Assembly (NCBI RefSeq): GCF_032341995.1
Contig: NZ_CP135439.1
Location: 1,178,001-1,242,000 of the forward strand
Reading direction: 5' to 3'
Length of the DNA: 64,000 bases
Source: Domibacillus sp. DTU_2020_1001157_1_SI_ALB_TIR_016
GTDB lineage: Bacteria; Bacillota; Bacilli; Bacillales; Domibacillaceae
Shown: piece by piece, positions 47,378-56,883 of the stretch
How positions within the stretch are numbered: the stretch's first letter is position 1
How the letters are laid out: each line of letters opens with the position of its first letter
Notes under the pieces: generated by a model
What the model was told of the DNA's origin: nothing
Databases searched by the model: none
What the model saw: only the letters and a program-made list of their open reading frames with translations
Program-made: the position numbers and the translations under genes

Positions 47378-49744
47378 GTGCAGGAAAAACGGGATTTATT
47401 CACAGAAGGAGAGCAGTTTTTAAAAGGACGGCATATTGTCACGATTTTCCGGAACGATGAAAACTTTTATACCGTTCTGCGTGTCCGTGTGACCGAAACG
47501 GACGGAACGTATGATGAAAAAGAAGCGGTGGTAACCGGGTATTTCCCTGCTGTCCATGAGCATGAAATGTATGAGTTTCGCGGTCATTTCAAAGATCATC
47601 CAAGGTTTGGGCGGCAGTTTATTGCCCGCACGGCTCAAAAAGAAATGCCGCAGACGAAGCAGGGGCTTGTGGCTTATTTATCCGGGGACTTATTTAAAGG
47701 CATCGGCAAAAAAACGGCTGAATCGATTGTAGAGATCCTTGGCGAGCAGGCGATCTCCAAAATTATTGCGGATAAAAGCTGCCTGCAAAACGTACCGCGC
47801 CTCCCGGCTGAAAAAGCGGATGTACTGTACGATACGCTGATGAAGCACCAAGGGCTTGAGCAGATTATGGTGGCTCTCAATGAATTTGGCTTCGGGCCGC
47901 AGCTATCTATGAAAATTTATCAAATGTATTACGAAGAGTCATTGAACGTCATTCAAGAAAACCCATACCGGCTTGTGGAAAACATCGAAGGAATCGGTTT
48001 TGTACGAGCTGATGAAATTGGTGCTCAAATTGGCATTAGCGGAGGGCATCCCGATCGCCTGAAAGCTGCGATTTTATATTCTCTTGAACAGCAGTGCCTT
48101 CAAGATGGCCACTGCTATATAGAAGCAGAAGAACTGCTGAGAAACGTAAAGGAGCTGCTCGATAAAAGCGCGAATGGCACAGCGGAATTCGAGGCGATCG
48201 CCAAACGGCTGATTGAGCTGGAGGAAGAAGGGAAAGTAGCCGGAGAAGAGCAGCGGGTTTATATGCCGTCTCTTTATTTTTCGGAAAAAGGGCTCGTCAC
48301 CAACGTGCAGCGTGTAATGGAGCAGGAGCCTCATTCGTTTCCGGAGTCGGAGTTTTTGCTTGCGCTCGGTGAGCTCGAAGACCGTACCGGCATTTCTTAC
48401 GCTCCTTCCCAGAAGGAAGCCATTCAAACTGCGCTTACTTCACCGGTGATGATTTTAACGGGAGGACCTGGAACGGGGAAAACAACGGTCATAAAAGGGA
48501 TTGTTGAATTGTACGGTGAACTTCATGGCTTATCGCTCGATCCGAAAAAATATGACAAAGACGAGCCTTTTCCAATCAAGCTTTGCGCGCCGACAGGCCG
48601 CGCGGCAAAGAGGATGATGGAGTCAACCGGGCTTCCTGCTGTGACCATCCATCGGCTTCTTGGATTCAACGGACAGGAAGATCCGGAGGAAGAAGGCAAT
48701 GCAGTTGGAGGACGGCTGTTGATTGTCGATGAAACGTCGATGGTAGATATATGGCTTGCCCATCAGCTGTTTAAAGCGATACCGGACGATATGCAGGTCA
48801 TACTAGTGGGAGATGAAGACCAGCTTCCATCGGTTGGACCGGGGCAGGTATTAAAAGATATGCTTGCCTCAGGCGTCATTCCGTCCGTGCGGCTGACGGA
48901 TATTTACCGCCAGGAAGAAGGCTCTTCCATCATCAGCCTGGCCCACAACATCAAAGACGGCGTGGTTCCGGAAACACTCACGGCTCCCCAGAAAGACCGT
49001 TCTTTTCTCCGGTGTGGAACCGGACAAATTGCGGATGTCATCGAAAAAGTCGTGAAAAATGCTGCGGGGAAAGGATATGAGCCGAGGGACATTCAAGTGC
49101 TCGCCCCCATGTATAAAGGACCGGCAGGCATTGATAAGCTCAACGAGGTGCTGCAGCAGGTGCTCAACCCAAACGAAGACGGCCAGCGGAAAGAAATTGC
49201 GTTTGGCCCGGTTAAATATCGAATTGGCGACAAGGTGCTGCAGCTCGTAAATCAGCCGGAGCAAAATGTATTTAATGGAGATATCGGAGAGATTGTCGCC
49301 ATTTTTTATGCAAAAGAAAACACAGAAAAAGAAGACATGGTCATTGTTTCATACGAAGGCAATGAAGTAACCTATACACGCAATGACTTAAACCAAATTA
49401 CACATGCGTTTTGCTGCTCAATTCATAAGTCGCAGGGAAGTGAATTCCCGATCGTGATTTTGCCGGTCGTTAAAAGCTATTATCGTATGCTGAGGCGGAA
49501 TCTTCTGTATACAGCCATTACGAGAAGCCGGCAGTTTTTAATCCTGTGCGGCGAGGAAGAAGCGTTTCGAATCGGCATTGCCCGCAACGATGACCTGGTA
49601 CGAAAAACAGGCCTTGCGGACCGGCTCTCCGGTCAAGAAGACCCCGAAAAAGAAGCAGAAGCACTGACTGAAGAAACATGGATGTCGATCGATCCAATGA
49701 TCGGCATGGAAGGTATTACGCCTTTCGATTTTATGGTGGTATAG
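47378..49744 (+). CDS. recD2: RecD2-type 5'-3' DNA helicase
   Basis: This superfamily 1B helicase of 788 residues belongs to bacteria lacking RecBC. The N-terminal region has helix-hairpin-helix motifs (LFKGIGKKTAESIVEILG, NIEGIGFVRADEIG). The motor has Walker A GGPGTGKTT at 362-370, Walker B LIVDETSMVD, VGDEDQLPSVGPGQVL, and motif VI AITRSRQFLILCG. I chose GTG 47378, spaced properly from aagaggtgg; an upstream GTG at 47366 lies inside that ribosome-binding site. It is cotranscribed with yrrB. Confidence 0.95.
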   Translation: MQEKRDLFTEGEQFLKGRHIVTIFRNDENFYTVLRVRVTETDGTYDEKEAVVTGYFPAVHEHEMYEFRGHFKDHPRFGRQFIARTAQKEMPQTKQGLVAYLSGDLFKGIGKKTAESIVEILGEQAISKIIADKSCLQNVPRLPAEKADVLYDTLMKHQGLEQIMVALNEFGFGPQLSMKIYQMYYEESLNVIQENPYRLVENIEGIGFVRADEIGAQIGISGGHPDRLKAAILYSLEQQCLQDGHCYIEAEELLRNVKELLDKSANGTAEFEAIAKRLIELEEEGKVAGEEQRVYMPSLYFSEKGLVTNVQRVMEQEPHSFPESEFLLALGELEDRTGISYAPSQKEAIQTALTSPVMILTGGPGTGKTTVIKGIVELYGELHGLSLDPKKYDKDEPFPIKLCAPTGRAAKRMMESTGLPAVTIHRLLGFNGQEDPEEEGNAVGGRLLIVDETSMVDIWLAHQLFKAIPDDMQVILVGDEDQLPSVGPGQVLKDMLASGVIPSVRLTDIYRQEEGSSIISLAHNIKDGVVPETLTAPQKDRSFLRCGTGQIADVIEKVVKNAAGKGYEPRDIQVLAPMYKGPAGIDKLNEVLQQVLNPNEDGQRKEIAFGPVKYRIGDKVLQLVNQPEQNVFNGDIGEIVAIFYAKENTEKEDMVIVSYEGNEVTYTRNDLNQITHAFCCSIHKSQGSEFPIVILPVVKSYYRMLRRNLLYTAITRSRQFLILCGEEEAFRIGIARNDDLVRKTGLADRLSGQEDPEKEAEALTEETWMSIDPMIGMEGITPFDFMVV

Positions 49745-49792
49745 GAGAGAGCCGTTTCGGACATACTGATGGCAAAAACAGGAGGGATCATC

Positions 49793-49957
49793 GTGCAATC
49801 ATGTCCGAACTGTGGAAGCCGGGAAGTAGGTCGTATCGGCTCCGACCATTATTACTGTCATGACTGCTGTGTGGAAATGTCCGAGCTTGAAGGCGGCCTT
49901 GTGATTCACCAAGTAGAAGAAGACGGGACACTTGTTCAGATTGATGAGTGGTCTTGA
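49793..49957 (+). CDS. Small zinc-ribbon-like protein, function unknown
   Basis: The 54-residue product starts QSCPNCGSREVGRIG and continues HYYCHDCCVEM, so two Cys pairs (CPNC and CHDCC) could bind one zinc. An acidic beta-rich tail (GGLVIHQVEEDGTLVQIDEW) follows. The GTG at 49793 sits properly after caggaggga; the in-frame ATG at 49769 has no ribosome-binding site. It lies between recD2 and the alaS T-box, where B. subtilis has yrrD and the glnQHMP genes, which are missing here. I do not recognise a characterised family. Confidence 0.7.
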   Translation: MQSCPNCGSREVGRIGSDHYYCHDCCVEMSELEGGLVIHQVEEDGTLVQIDEWS

Positions 49958-49961
49958 GTCA

Positions 49962-49990
49962 TTGACAAACGTCCCATTCCTTTTTATAAT
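49962..49990 (+). promoter_or_regulatory. Consensus sigma-A promoter of alaS
   Basis: Perfect TTGACA (49962-49967), 17-base spacer, perfect TATAAT (49985-49990). It should be one of the strongest promoters in the window, with output limited by the T-box. Confidence 0.93.
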
Positions 49991-49999
49991 TCGGGTATA

Positions 50000-50236
50000 T
50001 GAATTGTGACAAATCGAAGAAGGACAGGAGTACATCATAGCCCGTTCAAAGAGAGAAATATTCATGGCTGAGAAATATTTCGGATGAAGAATGATGGAAA
50101 GCTGGGTCCTGAGTGCAGCAAACACTGCCGTCTGCCGCGTTAAGGCATTTGAGAGGCGAATTCCAGTGAAGGAATTGGCAATCAGGGTGGTACCGCGAAC
50201 AAGCTTCGTCCCTGTTAGGGGATGGGGCTTTTTTTG
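50000..50236 (+). promoter_or_regulatory. Alanine T-box riboswitch upstream of alaS
   Basis: The T-box AGGGTGGTACCGCG is at 50184-50197, followed by a terminator (50199-50236; GCTTCGTCCC / GGGGATGGGGC with G-T pairs, seven T). Stem I begins around GAAGAAGGACAGGAGTA (about 50016-50032), and its base pairs with GGGTCC at 50104-50109. The specifier is probably GCT (50101-50103), an alanine codon directly before that strand and followed by a purine. The 324-base interval before alaS holds only this leader and its promoter. Confidence 0.92.
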
Positions 50237-50281
50237 TTGTCTTTTTTCGGTTGTGTACATACGATAAGGAGGATTTTGATC

Positions 50282-52912
50282 ATGAAAACATTAACAGGTG
50301 CGGAGATCCGCCGCCTTTATCTAGACTTTTTCCAGGAAAAAGGACACCGTGTTGAACCGAGCGCGCCGCTTGTGCCGATTGACGATCCAAGTCTGCTCTG
50401 GATTAACAGCGGGGTGGCAACATTAAAAAAATATTTTGACGGGCGTATTATTCCGGATAATCCGCGTATCACAAACGCGCAAAAGTCGATCCGGACGAAT
50501 GATATTGAAAATGTCGGTAAAACGGCGCGTCATCATACATTTTTTGAGATGCTTGGCAACTTTTCGATCGGTGAATATTTTAAAACGGAAGCGATTCACT
50601 GGGCATGGGAGTTTTTAACAGACGAAAAATGGATCGGTTTTGATCCGGAGAAACTGTCTGTTACGATTCATCCAGAAGATGAAGAAGCGTATCTTATTTG
50701 GAAAAACGAAGTGGGTGTGCCGGAAGAACGGATTATCCGTTTAGAAGGAAACTTCTGGGATATTGGTGAAGGCCCATCCGGTCCGAACACGGAAATCTTT
50801 TATGACCGCGGCGCCGAATATGGAGATGACGAAAACGATCCCGAGTTATATCCCGGCGGCGAAAATGAACGTTATTTAGAAGTATGGAATCTTGTATTCT
50901 CTGAATTTAACCATAATCCAGACGGTACTTACACACCGCTTCCAAAGAAAAATATTGATACAGGTATGGGTCTTGAGCGCATGGCTTCTGTTGTGCAAAA
51001 TGTGCCGACCAACTTCGATACCGATCTTTTTATGCCGATTATTCGTGAAACAGAGCGGGTTTCGGGTGAACAATACGGGGTGGATCCGGAGAAAGACACA
51101 GCATTTAAAGTGATTGCCGACCATATCCGTACGGTTGCATTTGCAATTGGCGATGGTGCGCTGCCATCAAACGAAGGCCGCGGCTACGTGCTTCGCCGTC
51201 TTCTTCGCCGTGCTGTACGTTATGCAAAGCAAATTGGTATTAACCGTCCATTTATGTATGAACTGGTACCGGTTGTCGGTGAAGTGATGAATGATTATTA
51301 TCCGGAAGTATCAGAAAAATCGGCGTTCATTCAAAAAGTTATCAAAAATGAAGAAGTACGTTTCCATGAAACGCTTAACGAAGGGCTTGCCATTCTTTCA
51401 GCTGTCATCGAAAAAGCGAAAGCGGCCGGTTCCAATACCATTGAAGGCGCGGATGTTTTCCGTTTATACGACACGTATGGCTTCCCGGTTGAATTAACAG
51501 AAGAATATGCGGAAGAAGAAGGCATGAAAGCGGACCAAGCCGGTTTTGAGCGTGAGATGCAGCAGCAGCGTGAGCGTGCACGTGCCGCTCGTCAGGATAC
51601 CGAGTCCATGCAGGTGCAGGGCGGTGTGCTGTCCTCTGTGAAAGAAGAAAGCGCCTTTACGTATGACCGATTGACAGTCGATACAACTGTAGCGGTTTTA
51701 ATCAAAGACGGTGTTCTTGTTGAGGAAGCGCACGAAGGAGAAGAAATTCAATTTATTCTAAAAGAAACGCCATTTTACGCAGAAAGCGGCGGTCAAATTG
51801 CCGATAAAGGAACTGTAGAATCGGAAACAGCCCGTGTTGTGGTAAAAGATGTGCAAAAAGCACCGAACGGCCAAAACGTTCACAGTGCGGTCGTGGAAAG
51901 CGGAACATTGTCAGTGGGAAGTGCGGTTACAGCAAAAGTAGATGTACTGTCGCGCGGCAAAATTATTAAAAACCACACAGCTACACACTTAATGCACCAA
52001 GCATTAAAAGATGTACTCGGCACGCACGTAAACCAAGCGGGATCTCTCGTTGAACCAGACCGCCTTCGCTTTGACTTTTCGCATTTCGGCCAGGTAACAG
52101 CAGATGAGATTGCCCAGGTAGAAGGGATTGTCAACGAAAAGATCTGGCAGGGGATCGCGGTGGAAACAGCGTTTAAGCCAATCGCAGAAGCAAAAGCGAT
52201 GGGAGCGATGGCCCTGTTCGGCGAGAAATACGGCGATATTGTCCGGGTCGTTTCAGTTGGCGATTTCAGTCTTGAGCTTTGCGGTGGCTGCCACGTAGTG
52301 AATACAGCGGAAATCGGCTTGTTTAAGGTTTTGTCTGAAAGCGGCATTGGGGCAGGGACACGCCGGATCGAAGCGGTAACAGGCGAAGGCGCATTCCGCT
52401 ATTTGAATGAGCAGGCAGCTGTATTAAAAGAAGCAGCGTCAAAACTAAAATCCAATCCGAAAGATATTTTAACGAAAGTGGACAGCCTGCAGACAGAAAT
52501 GCGTGAACTGCAGCGTGAAAATGAATCACTTTCAAAGAAATTGTCAAACATAGAAGCAGGCAGCCTCTCCGATAACATCGAAACAGTGAATGGCGTACAG
52601 CTTCTCGCGGCAAAAGTGCAGGCGGCTGATATGAATGCTCTTCGGACAATGGCTGATGAGTTAAAGCAAAAAGTCACACCAGGTGTCATTGTGCTGGTTG
52701 CTGAAGCAGATGGCAAAGTAAACGTCGTCACAGCGGTGACAGGCGATTTAACCGAAAAAGGCTTCCATGCTGGAAAACTAGTGAAGGAAGTGGCTGGATG
52801 CCTTGGCGGAGGCGGTGGAGGCCGTCCAGATATGGCACAGGCAGGTGGAAAAGACCCATCGAAAATTGACGAAGCACTGCAAATTGCCATTGAATGGGTG
52901 AAATCCATTTGA
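50282..52912 (+). CDS. alaS: Alanyl-tRNA synthetase
   Basis: This class IIc synthetase of 876 residues has the catalytic domain first ([22 protein letters not shown]; motif 2 [24 protein letters not shown]). Editing domain zinc ligands follow in [18 protein letters not shown] and [11 protein letters not shown], and a C-terminal oligomerisation domain ends in [17 protein letters not shown]. The ATG at 50282 follows aaggaggattttgat. An upstream open frame from 50222 crosses the terminator and is not real. The last codons contain the -35 of the next promoter. Confidence 0.98.
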   Translation: MKTLTGAEIRRLYLDFFQEKGHRVEPSAPLVPIDDPSLLWINSGVATLKKYFDGRIIPDNPRITNAQKSIRTNDIENVGKTARHHTFFEMLGNFSIGEYFKTEAIHWAWEFLTDEKWIGFDPEKLSVTIHPEDEEAYLIWKNEVGVPEERIIRLEGNFWDIGEGPSGPNTEIFYDRGAEYGDDENDPELYPGGENERYLEVWNLVFSEFNHNPDGTYTPLPKKNIDTGMGLERMASVVQNVPTNFDTDLFMPIIRETERVSGEQYGVDPEKDTAFKVIADHIRTVAFAIGDGALPSNEGRGYVLRRLLRRAVRYAKQIGINRPFMYELVPVVGEVMNDYYPEVSEKSAFIQKVIKNEEVRFHETLNEGLAILSAVIEKAKAAGSNTIEGADVFRLYDTYGFPVELTEEYAEEEGMKADQAGFEREMQQQRERARAARQDTESMQVQGGVLSSVKEESAFTYDRLTVDTTVAVLIKDGVLVEEAHEGEEIQFILKETPFYAESGGQIADKGTVESETARVVVKDVQKAPNGQNVHSAVVESGTLSVGSAVTAKVDVLSRGKIIKNHTATHLMHQALKDVLGTHVNQAGSLVEPDRLRFDFSHFGQVTADEIAQVEGIVNEKIWQGIAVETAFKPIAEAKAMGAMALFGEKYGDIVRVVSVGDFSLELCGGCHVVNTAEIGLFKVLSESGIGAGTRRIEAVTGEGAFRYLNEQAAVLKEAASKLKSNPKDILTKVDSLQTEMRELQRENESLSKKLSNIEAGSLSDNIETVNGVQLLAAKVQAADMNALRTMADELKQKVTPGVIVLVAEADGKVNVVTAVTGDLTEKGFHAGKLVKEVAGCLGGGGGGRPDMAQAGGKDPSKIDEALQIAIEWVKSI

Positions 52913-52936
52913 ATATGTTGTCATTTGTTGTACAAT
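52909..52936 (+). promoter_or_regulatory. Promoter of ireB-ruvX-yrzB
   Basis: TTGAAT (52909-52914, overlapping the alaS stop), 16-base spacer, TACAAT (52931-52936). Confidence 0.7.
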
Positions 52937-52992
52937 GAAACATATCGTACAGAAGCGGGCATGTAAAATCCGCCTGAAGTGAGGTGCTGACA

Positions 52993-53268
52993 ATGAGTTC
53001 TTTTGACAAGACGATGCGGTTTAACTTTCCAGAAGAGCCGTATGAAGAAAATGTAAAAGAAGTGCTGCTAAAGGTTCATGGCGCACTGGAGGAAAAAGGG
53101 TACAATCCGATCAATCAAATTGTCGGCTATTTGCTTTCCGGAGATCCGGCTTATATTCCGCGTCACAATGACGCCCGGAATTTAATCCGCCGGCTTGAGC
53201 GGGATGAAATTATTGAGGAGCTTGTCAAAACGTACCTGAAAGAACAGCAGGAGGAACCTACATCATGA
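52993..53268 (+). CDS. ireB: IreB-family regulatory phosphoprotein
   Basis: The 91-residue protein (DUF965, YrzL in B. subtilis) contains the family core [71 protein letters not shown]. In Enterococcus faecalis IreB is phosphorylated on Thr residues by the PASTA kinase IreK and affects cephalosporin resistance; the role in Bacillus is not known. The ATG at 52993 follows gaggtgctga. It overlaps ruvX by 4 bases. Confidence 0.93.
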   Translation: MSSFDKTMRFNFPEEPYEENVKEVLLKVHGALEEKGYNPINQIVGYLLSGDPAYIPRHNDARNLIRRLERDEIIEELVKTYLKEQQEEPTS

Positions 53269-53681
53269 GAACTATGGGCCTTGACGCCGGCACAAAAACA
53301 ATCGGCATTGCCGTCAGCGACGCATTTGGCTGGACAGCACAAGGCATTGAAACGATAAAGATCGATGAGGCGGCAGGCGAATTTGGTCTTGATCGGATCG
53401 GCGAGCTTGTGCGGGAGCACGAAGTGAGCAAATTTGTTGTCGGCTTTCCGAAAAACATGAATAATACAGTAGGGCCGAGAGGAGAAGCTGCAAAGATGTT
53501 TGCAGGTCTTCTTGAGGAATCCTTTAACCTTCCGGCTGTACTGTGGGATGAGCGGCTGACAACAATGGCAGCAGAACGAATGCTTATTGACGCAGATGTA
53601 AGCCGGAAAAAACGAAAAAAAGTAATTGATAAAATGGCTGCGGTGATGATTCTGCAAGGATATCTCGACAGCCAAAAATGA
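53265..53681 (+). CDS. ruvX: Putative pre-16S rRNA nuclease / Holliday junction resolvase-like RuvX (YqgF)
   Basis: The 138-residue RNase H-like protein has [19 protein letters not shown] (first catalytic Asp), [37 protein letters not shown] (Asp-Glu) and [22 protein letters not shown] (last Asp). YqgF in E. coli and its homologues process the 5' end of 16S rRNA. It is coupled to ireB by ATGA. Confidence 0.96.
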   Translation: MRTMGLDAGTKTIGIAVSDAFGWTAQGIETIKIDEAAGEFGLDRIGELVREHEVSKFVVGFPKNMNNTVGPRGEAAKMFAGLLEESFNLPAVLWDERLTTMAAERMLIDADVSRKKRKKVIDKMAAVMILQGYLDSQK

Positions 53682-53695
53682 TGAGGTGACCATTG

Positions 53696-53983
53696 ATGGA
53701 ACATGGTGAAAAGCAAATCACAGTAATTGACGACAACGGTAATGAACAGCTTTGTGAAGTTTTATTTACTTTCCACAACGATGAATTTGACAAGTCCTAC
53801 GTGCTTTACTTCCCAGTAGGCGCAGAAGAAGATGATAACGAGGAAATTGAAATTCATGCTTCTTCTTTTACGCCAGGTGACGAAGGAGAAGACGGAGAGC
53901 TTCAGCCGATCGAGTCGGATGAAGAGTGGAACATGATCGAAGAAATGCTTAACACATTTCTTGATGATGAAGAACAAGAATAA
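53696..53983 (+). CDS. yrzB: DUF1292 acidic protein YrzB
   Basis: The 95-residue, very acidic protein ([48 protein letters not shown] and a [21 protein letters not shown] tail) matches YrzB of B. subtilis nearly end to end. Its function is unknown. I chose ATG 53696, which gives the family N-terminus and lies 7 bases after gaggtg. It closes the ireB-ruvX-yrzB operon. Confidence 0.92.
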   Translation: MEHGEKQITVIDDNGNEQLCEVLFTFHNDEFDKSYVLYFPVGAEEDDNEEIEIHASSFTPGDEGEDGELQPIESDEEWNMIEEMLNTFLDDEEQE

Positions 53984-53988
53984 TCAGC

Positions 53989-54027
53989 AGGAACAGGCGC
54001 TAAAATAAGCGCCTGTTCTTTTTCTTT
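53989..54027 (+). terminator. Terminator after yrzB
   Basis: GAACAGGCGCT / AGCGCCTGTTC with an AAAATA loop, then TTTTTCTTTT. Confidence 0.92.
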
Positions 54028-54081
54028 TGGGCATCATTCTTGTATACTATAAAAAGAAAATGGTGTCGAAAGGAGATTTTT

Positions 54082-55179
54082 ATGTCGAATGATATTTTTC
54101 TGCCGCCTTCAGGGCGTAAAAGGCGGTTGAAAAGAGCAGTTTTAATCGTGTTTTTTTTACTACTTCTGCTGGCAGCAGCGCTTGCGGCGGGAGCTTATTA
54201 CGTTTGGAAAAGCGCATCAGGCCCTGCGGATGCAGGAAATGATAAACAAGTGAATGTTTCCATTCCGCTTGGTTCAAGCCTGTCTTCCATTTCACAAACG
54301 CTTGAAGACAAAGGCATTGTAAAAAATGCAATGCTGTTTAAATATTACGTAAAGTATAAAGGCGAAGGTGATTTTCAGGCGGGAGAATATGTGTTGTCTC
54401 CTTCCATGACCCCTGACGCCATTATGTCTTCCTTAAAAGAAGGGAAAGTACTGGGAGACGGCAGCTTAGCCATTCCGGAAGGCTATCAGCTGGCTCAGAT
54501 TGCGGAGCTGATCGCTGCTCAAACGAATCGGGAAGCAGAAGACGTGCTGGCTGTGCTGAATAGCGAAGCATTTATTCAAAAAATGATGACAAACCACCCT
54601 GCGCTTGTTACAAACGCAGTGATGAATGAAAATATTCGCTATCCGCTCGAAGGCTATTTGTATCCGGCGACTTATGATATAGAAAATCCGGAAAAGCCGG
54701 TTGAAGAGATCGCAGAAGAAATGATTGCCAAAATGGATGAAATCGTACAAGGCTATTCCGCTCAAATTAAAGCATCCGGCATGACAGTTCACGAATTTTT
54801 AACATTTGCTTCACTCGTCGAGGAGGAAGCAACCGGTAAAACGGATCGCAAAAAAATTGCCAGCGTCTTTTATAATCGAATGAAAGCAAACATGCCGCTG
54901 CAAACAGATCCAACAGTGCTGTACGCGAAAGGGGAGCATAAAGATCGAGTTCTATATGAAGACCTCGAGGTGGATTCTCCTTACAATACGTACAAAGTCA
55001 AAGGCTTAACGCCAGGACCGATCGGCAACAGCGGCATTGATTCGATGGAAGCCGTGCTGTCACCTGAGCAAACAGATTTCCTTTACTTCCTTGCTTCACC
55101 GGCAGGAGATGTTTACTATTCAAAAACACTCGAGGAACACAATAAATTAAAAGCAAAATATATCACAAACGCCGAGTAA
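54082..55179 (+). CDS. mltG: Endolytic murein transglycosylase MltG
   Basis: MltG cleaves nascent peptidoglycan strands at the membrane. The 365-residue protein has a basic cytoplasmic start, one membrane segment (about 22-43) and a LysM-like region (QVNVSIPLGSSLSSISQTLEDKGIV). The YceG catalytic domain carries the essential Glu in TFASLVEEEATGKTDRKKIASVFYNRM and QTDPTVLYA. The ATG at 54082 follows gaaaggagattttt; the in-frame codon at 54040 lies in the promoter region (TATACT at 54043-54048). Confidence 0.95.
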   Translation: MSNDIFLPPSGRKRRLKRAVLIVFFLLLLLAAALAAGAYYVWKSASGPADAGNDKQVNVSIPLGSSLSSISQTLEDKGIVKNAMLFKYYVKYKGEGDFQAGEYVLSPSMTPDAIMSSLKEGKVLGDGSLAIPEGYQLAQIAELIAAQTNREAEDVLAVLNSEAFIQKMMTNHPALVTNAVMNENIRYPLEGYLYPATYDIENPEKPVEEIAEEMIAKMDEIVQGYSAQIKASGMTVHEFLTFASLVEEEATGKTDRKKIASVFYNRMKANMPLQTDPTVLYAKGEHKDRVLYEDLEVDSPYNTYKVKGLTPGPIGNSGIDSMEAVLSPEQTDFLYFLASPAGDVYYSKTLEEHNKLKAKYITNAE

Positions 55180-55190
55180 AAAAGCGCACA

Positions 55191-55219
55191 TAGATTTTCC
55201 GCGCTTTCTATGATAAAAT
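55191..55219 (+). promoter_or_regulatory. Candidate promoter upstream of trmR
   Basis: TAGATT (55191-55196), 17-base spacer, TAAAAT (55214-55219). The -35 lies in the loop of a weak AAAGCGC / GCGCTTT hairpin after mltG. Moderate match only. Confidence 0.5.
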
Positions 55220-55240
55220 AGTTCGGGCGCAAAAAGACAC

Positions 55241-55271
55241 GGGAAAGCTTTCATAGCTTTCTCTTTTTCTT
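55241..55271 (+). terminator. Terminator/attenuator hairpin in the trmR leader
   Basis: GAAAGCT / AGCTTTC with a TTCAT loop, followed by TCTTTTTCTT. It lies about 20 bases before the trmR ribosome-binding site. The T run (CTCTTTT, 55261-55267) can also pair with AAAAGAG (55274-55280), which contains the ribosome-binding site. Confidence 0.6.
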
Positions 55272-55292
55272 AGAAAAGAGGGTATTATTACC

Positions 55293-55940
55293 ATGAACGA
55301 CAATATACATGGCTACATTGAGTCATTGCTTCAGCCGCGGACGGGTTTGCTCGCAGAAATGGAGCAATATGCGGCCGAGCACCGCGTTCCGATTATGGAA
55401 CCGGTCGGCATGGACACACTGCTGGCTGTCATGAAGCTTCAAAAGCCTGAGCGTCTGCTTGAGATCGGCACGGCGATCGGGTATTCGGCTCTTCGGATGG
55501 CAGAAGCGGTTCCCGGGCTGCACATTACAACGCTTGAGCGTGACGAGGATCGATTTAACAAAGCTACTCAATACATCAGCCAGTCAGGCGAGCAAAACCG
55601 GATCCGAATCCTGTTAGGCGATGCGCTTGAACTAGCGGAACAGGCAGCGGAAGACGGACCGTTTGACGCCATCTTTATTGATGCGGCAAAAGGACAATAT
55701 CGCCGCTTTTTTGAATTATACGAACCGATGTTAAAGCCGGGCGGCGTTATTTATTCAGACAATGTGTTGTTTAAAGGGTACGCTGCTGGAACAGATGCAC
55801 CGTCGAAACGTCTTGAGAAAATGGCACAAAAAATTATGGATTACAATCAATGGCTGATGACGCATCCCGGTTATGATACATCTATTATCCCAGCCGGTGA
55901 TGGCATTGCCATCAGCACAAAACGGAGTGAAGAAAAATGA
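55293..55940 (+). CDS. trmR: tRNA 5-hydroxyuridine methyltransferase TrmR
   Basis: This SAM-dependent O-methyltransferase of 215 residues has LLEIGTAIGYSALRMAEA (SAM motif I), TLERDEDRF, DGPFDAIFIDAAKGQYRRFFELY and GGVIYSDNVLFKG. The B. subtilis homologue YrrM methylates 5-hydroxyuridine 34 to 5-methoxyuridine in tRNA. Location directly before the two U32-family genes needed to make that hydroxyuridine supports this role. Its stop overlaps the next ATG (ATGA). Confidence 0.92.
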   Translation: MNDNIHGYIESLLQPRTGLLAEMEQYAAEHRVPIMEPVGMDTLLAVMKLQKPERLLEIGTAIGYSALRMAEAVPGLHITTLERDEDRFNKATQYISQSGEQNRIRILLGDALELAEQAAEDGPFDAIFIDAAKGQYRRFFELYEPMLKPGGVIYSDNVLFKGYAAGTDAPSKRLEKMAQKIMDYNQWLMTHPGYDTSIIPAGDGIAISTKRSEEK

Positions 55941-56866
55941 AAAAACCAGAATTGCTTGTGACACCGGGCAGTGTTGATGAACTGATCAAACAAATAGAAG
56001 CAGGTGCTGACGCTTTTCTTATTGGAGAGCAGCAGTATGGCCTGCGCCTTCCGGGTGAGTTTACCCGTGAACAGGTAAAGGAAGCCATTCGCATTGCGCA
56101 TGAGCATGGCAAAAAAGTATATGTGGCAGTTAATGCCCTTTTTCATAACAATATCGCGAACGAACTTGATGAATACGTAACGTTTGTTGAACAAGCAGGT
56201 GCTGATGCTATCGTATTCGGTGATCCGGCTGTTATTATGGCCGTTCGGGAAACAGGCGCGGCGATTCCGCTGCATTGGAATCCGGAAACAACGGCGACCA
56301 ATTACTACACAGCGAACTACTGGGGCAAACGCGGAGCTGTTCGTGCCGTACTTGCCCGGGAACTCAGCATGGATGCGGTTATTGAAACGAAAGAACAGGC
56401 GAATGTTCAAATTGAAGTGCAGGTTCATGGGATGACATGCATGTTCCAGTCAAAGCGTCCTCTTCTAGGTCATTACTTTGAATACATGGGCAAAAATATG
56501 GAAATCGAAAAGCGGCAGGGTGCGAAAAACATGCTGCTTCACGATCCAGAACGCAGCAACAAATACCCTATTTATGAAGATGCAAATGGCACTCATATTA
56601 TGAGCCCGAATGATATGTGCATTATTGATGAACTGCAGGAACTTGTGGAAGCAGGTATCGATTCATTTAAAATTGACGGTGTGCTGCAAACAGAAGAATA
56701 TCGTCTTGAAACAACGAAATTGTATCGGAAAGCGATTGACCTTTGCGTAGATCAGCCGGATCAATATGAAGATAAAAAAGAGGACTTGCTTGAAGCTGCG
56801 GAAGCACTTCAGCCCGATCACCGTCCGCTTGATTCAGGCTTTTTCTTTAAAGAAACGGTTTATTAA
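55937..56866 (+). CDS. trhP1: tRNA hydroxylation protein TrhP1 (U32 family, YrrN)
   Basis: This U32 'peptidase' family protein of 309 residues (KKPELLVTPGSVDELIKQIEAGADAFLIGEQQYGLRLPGEFT) is the shorter of the pair. In B. subtilis TrhP1 and TrhP2 are needed for the prephenate-dependent hydroxylation of U34 in tRNA. The usual four-cysteine cluster seen in the longer partner is not present (only VHGMTCMFQSKRPLLGHYF). It is translationally coupled to trmR and 17 bases before trhP2. Confidence 0.88.
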   Translation: MKKPELLVTPGSVDELIKQIEAGADAFLIGEQQYGLRLPGEFTREQVKEAIRIAHEHGKKVYVAVNALFHNNIANELDEYVTFVEQAGADAIVFGDPAVIMAVRETGAAIPLHWNPETTATNYYTANYWGKRGAVRAVLARELSMDAVIETKEQANVQIEVQVHGMTCMFQSKRPLLGHYFEYMGKNMEIEKRQGAKNMLLHDPERSNKYPIYEDANGTHIMSPNDMCIIDELQELVEAGIDSFKIDGVLQTEEYRLETTKLYRKAIDLCVDQPDQYEDKKEDLLEAAEALQPDHRPLDSGFFFKETVY

Positions 56867-56883
56867 TAAAGGAGGAAACGGAA

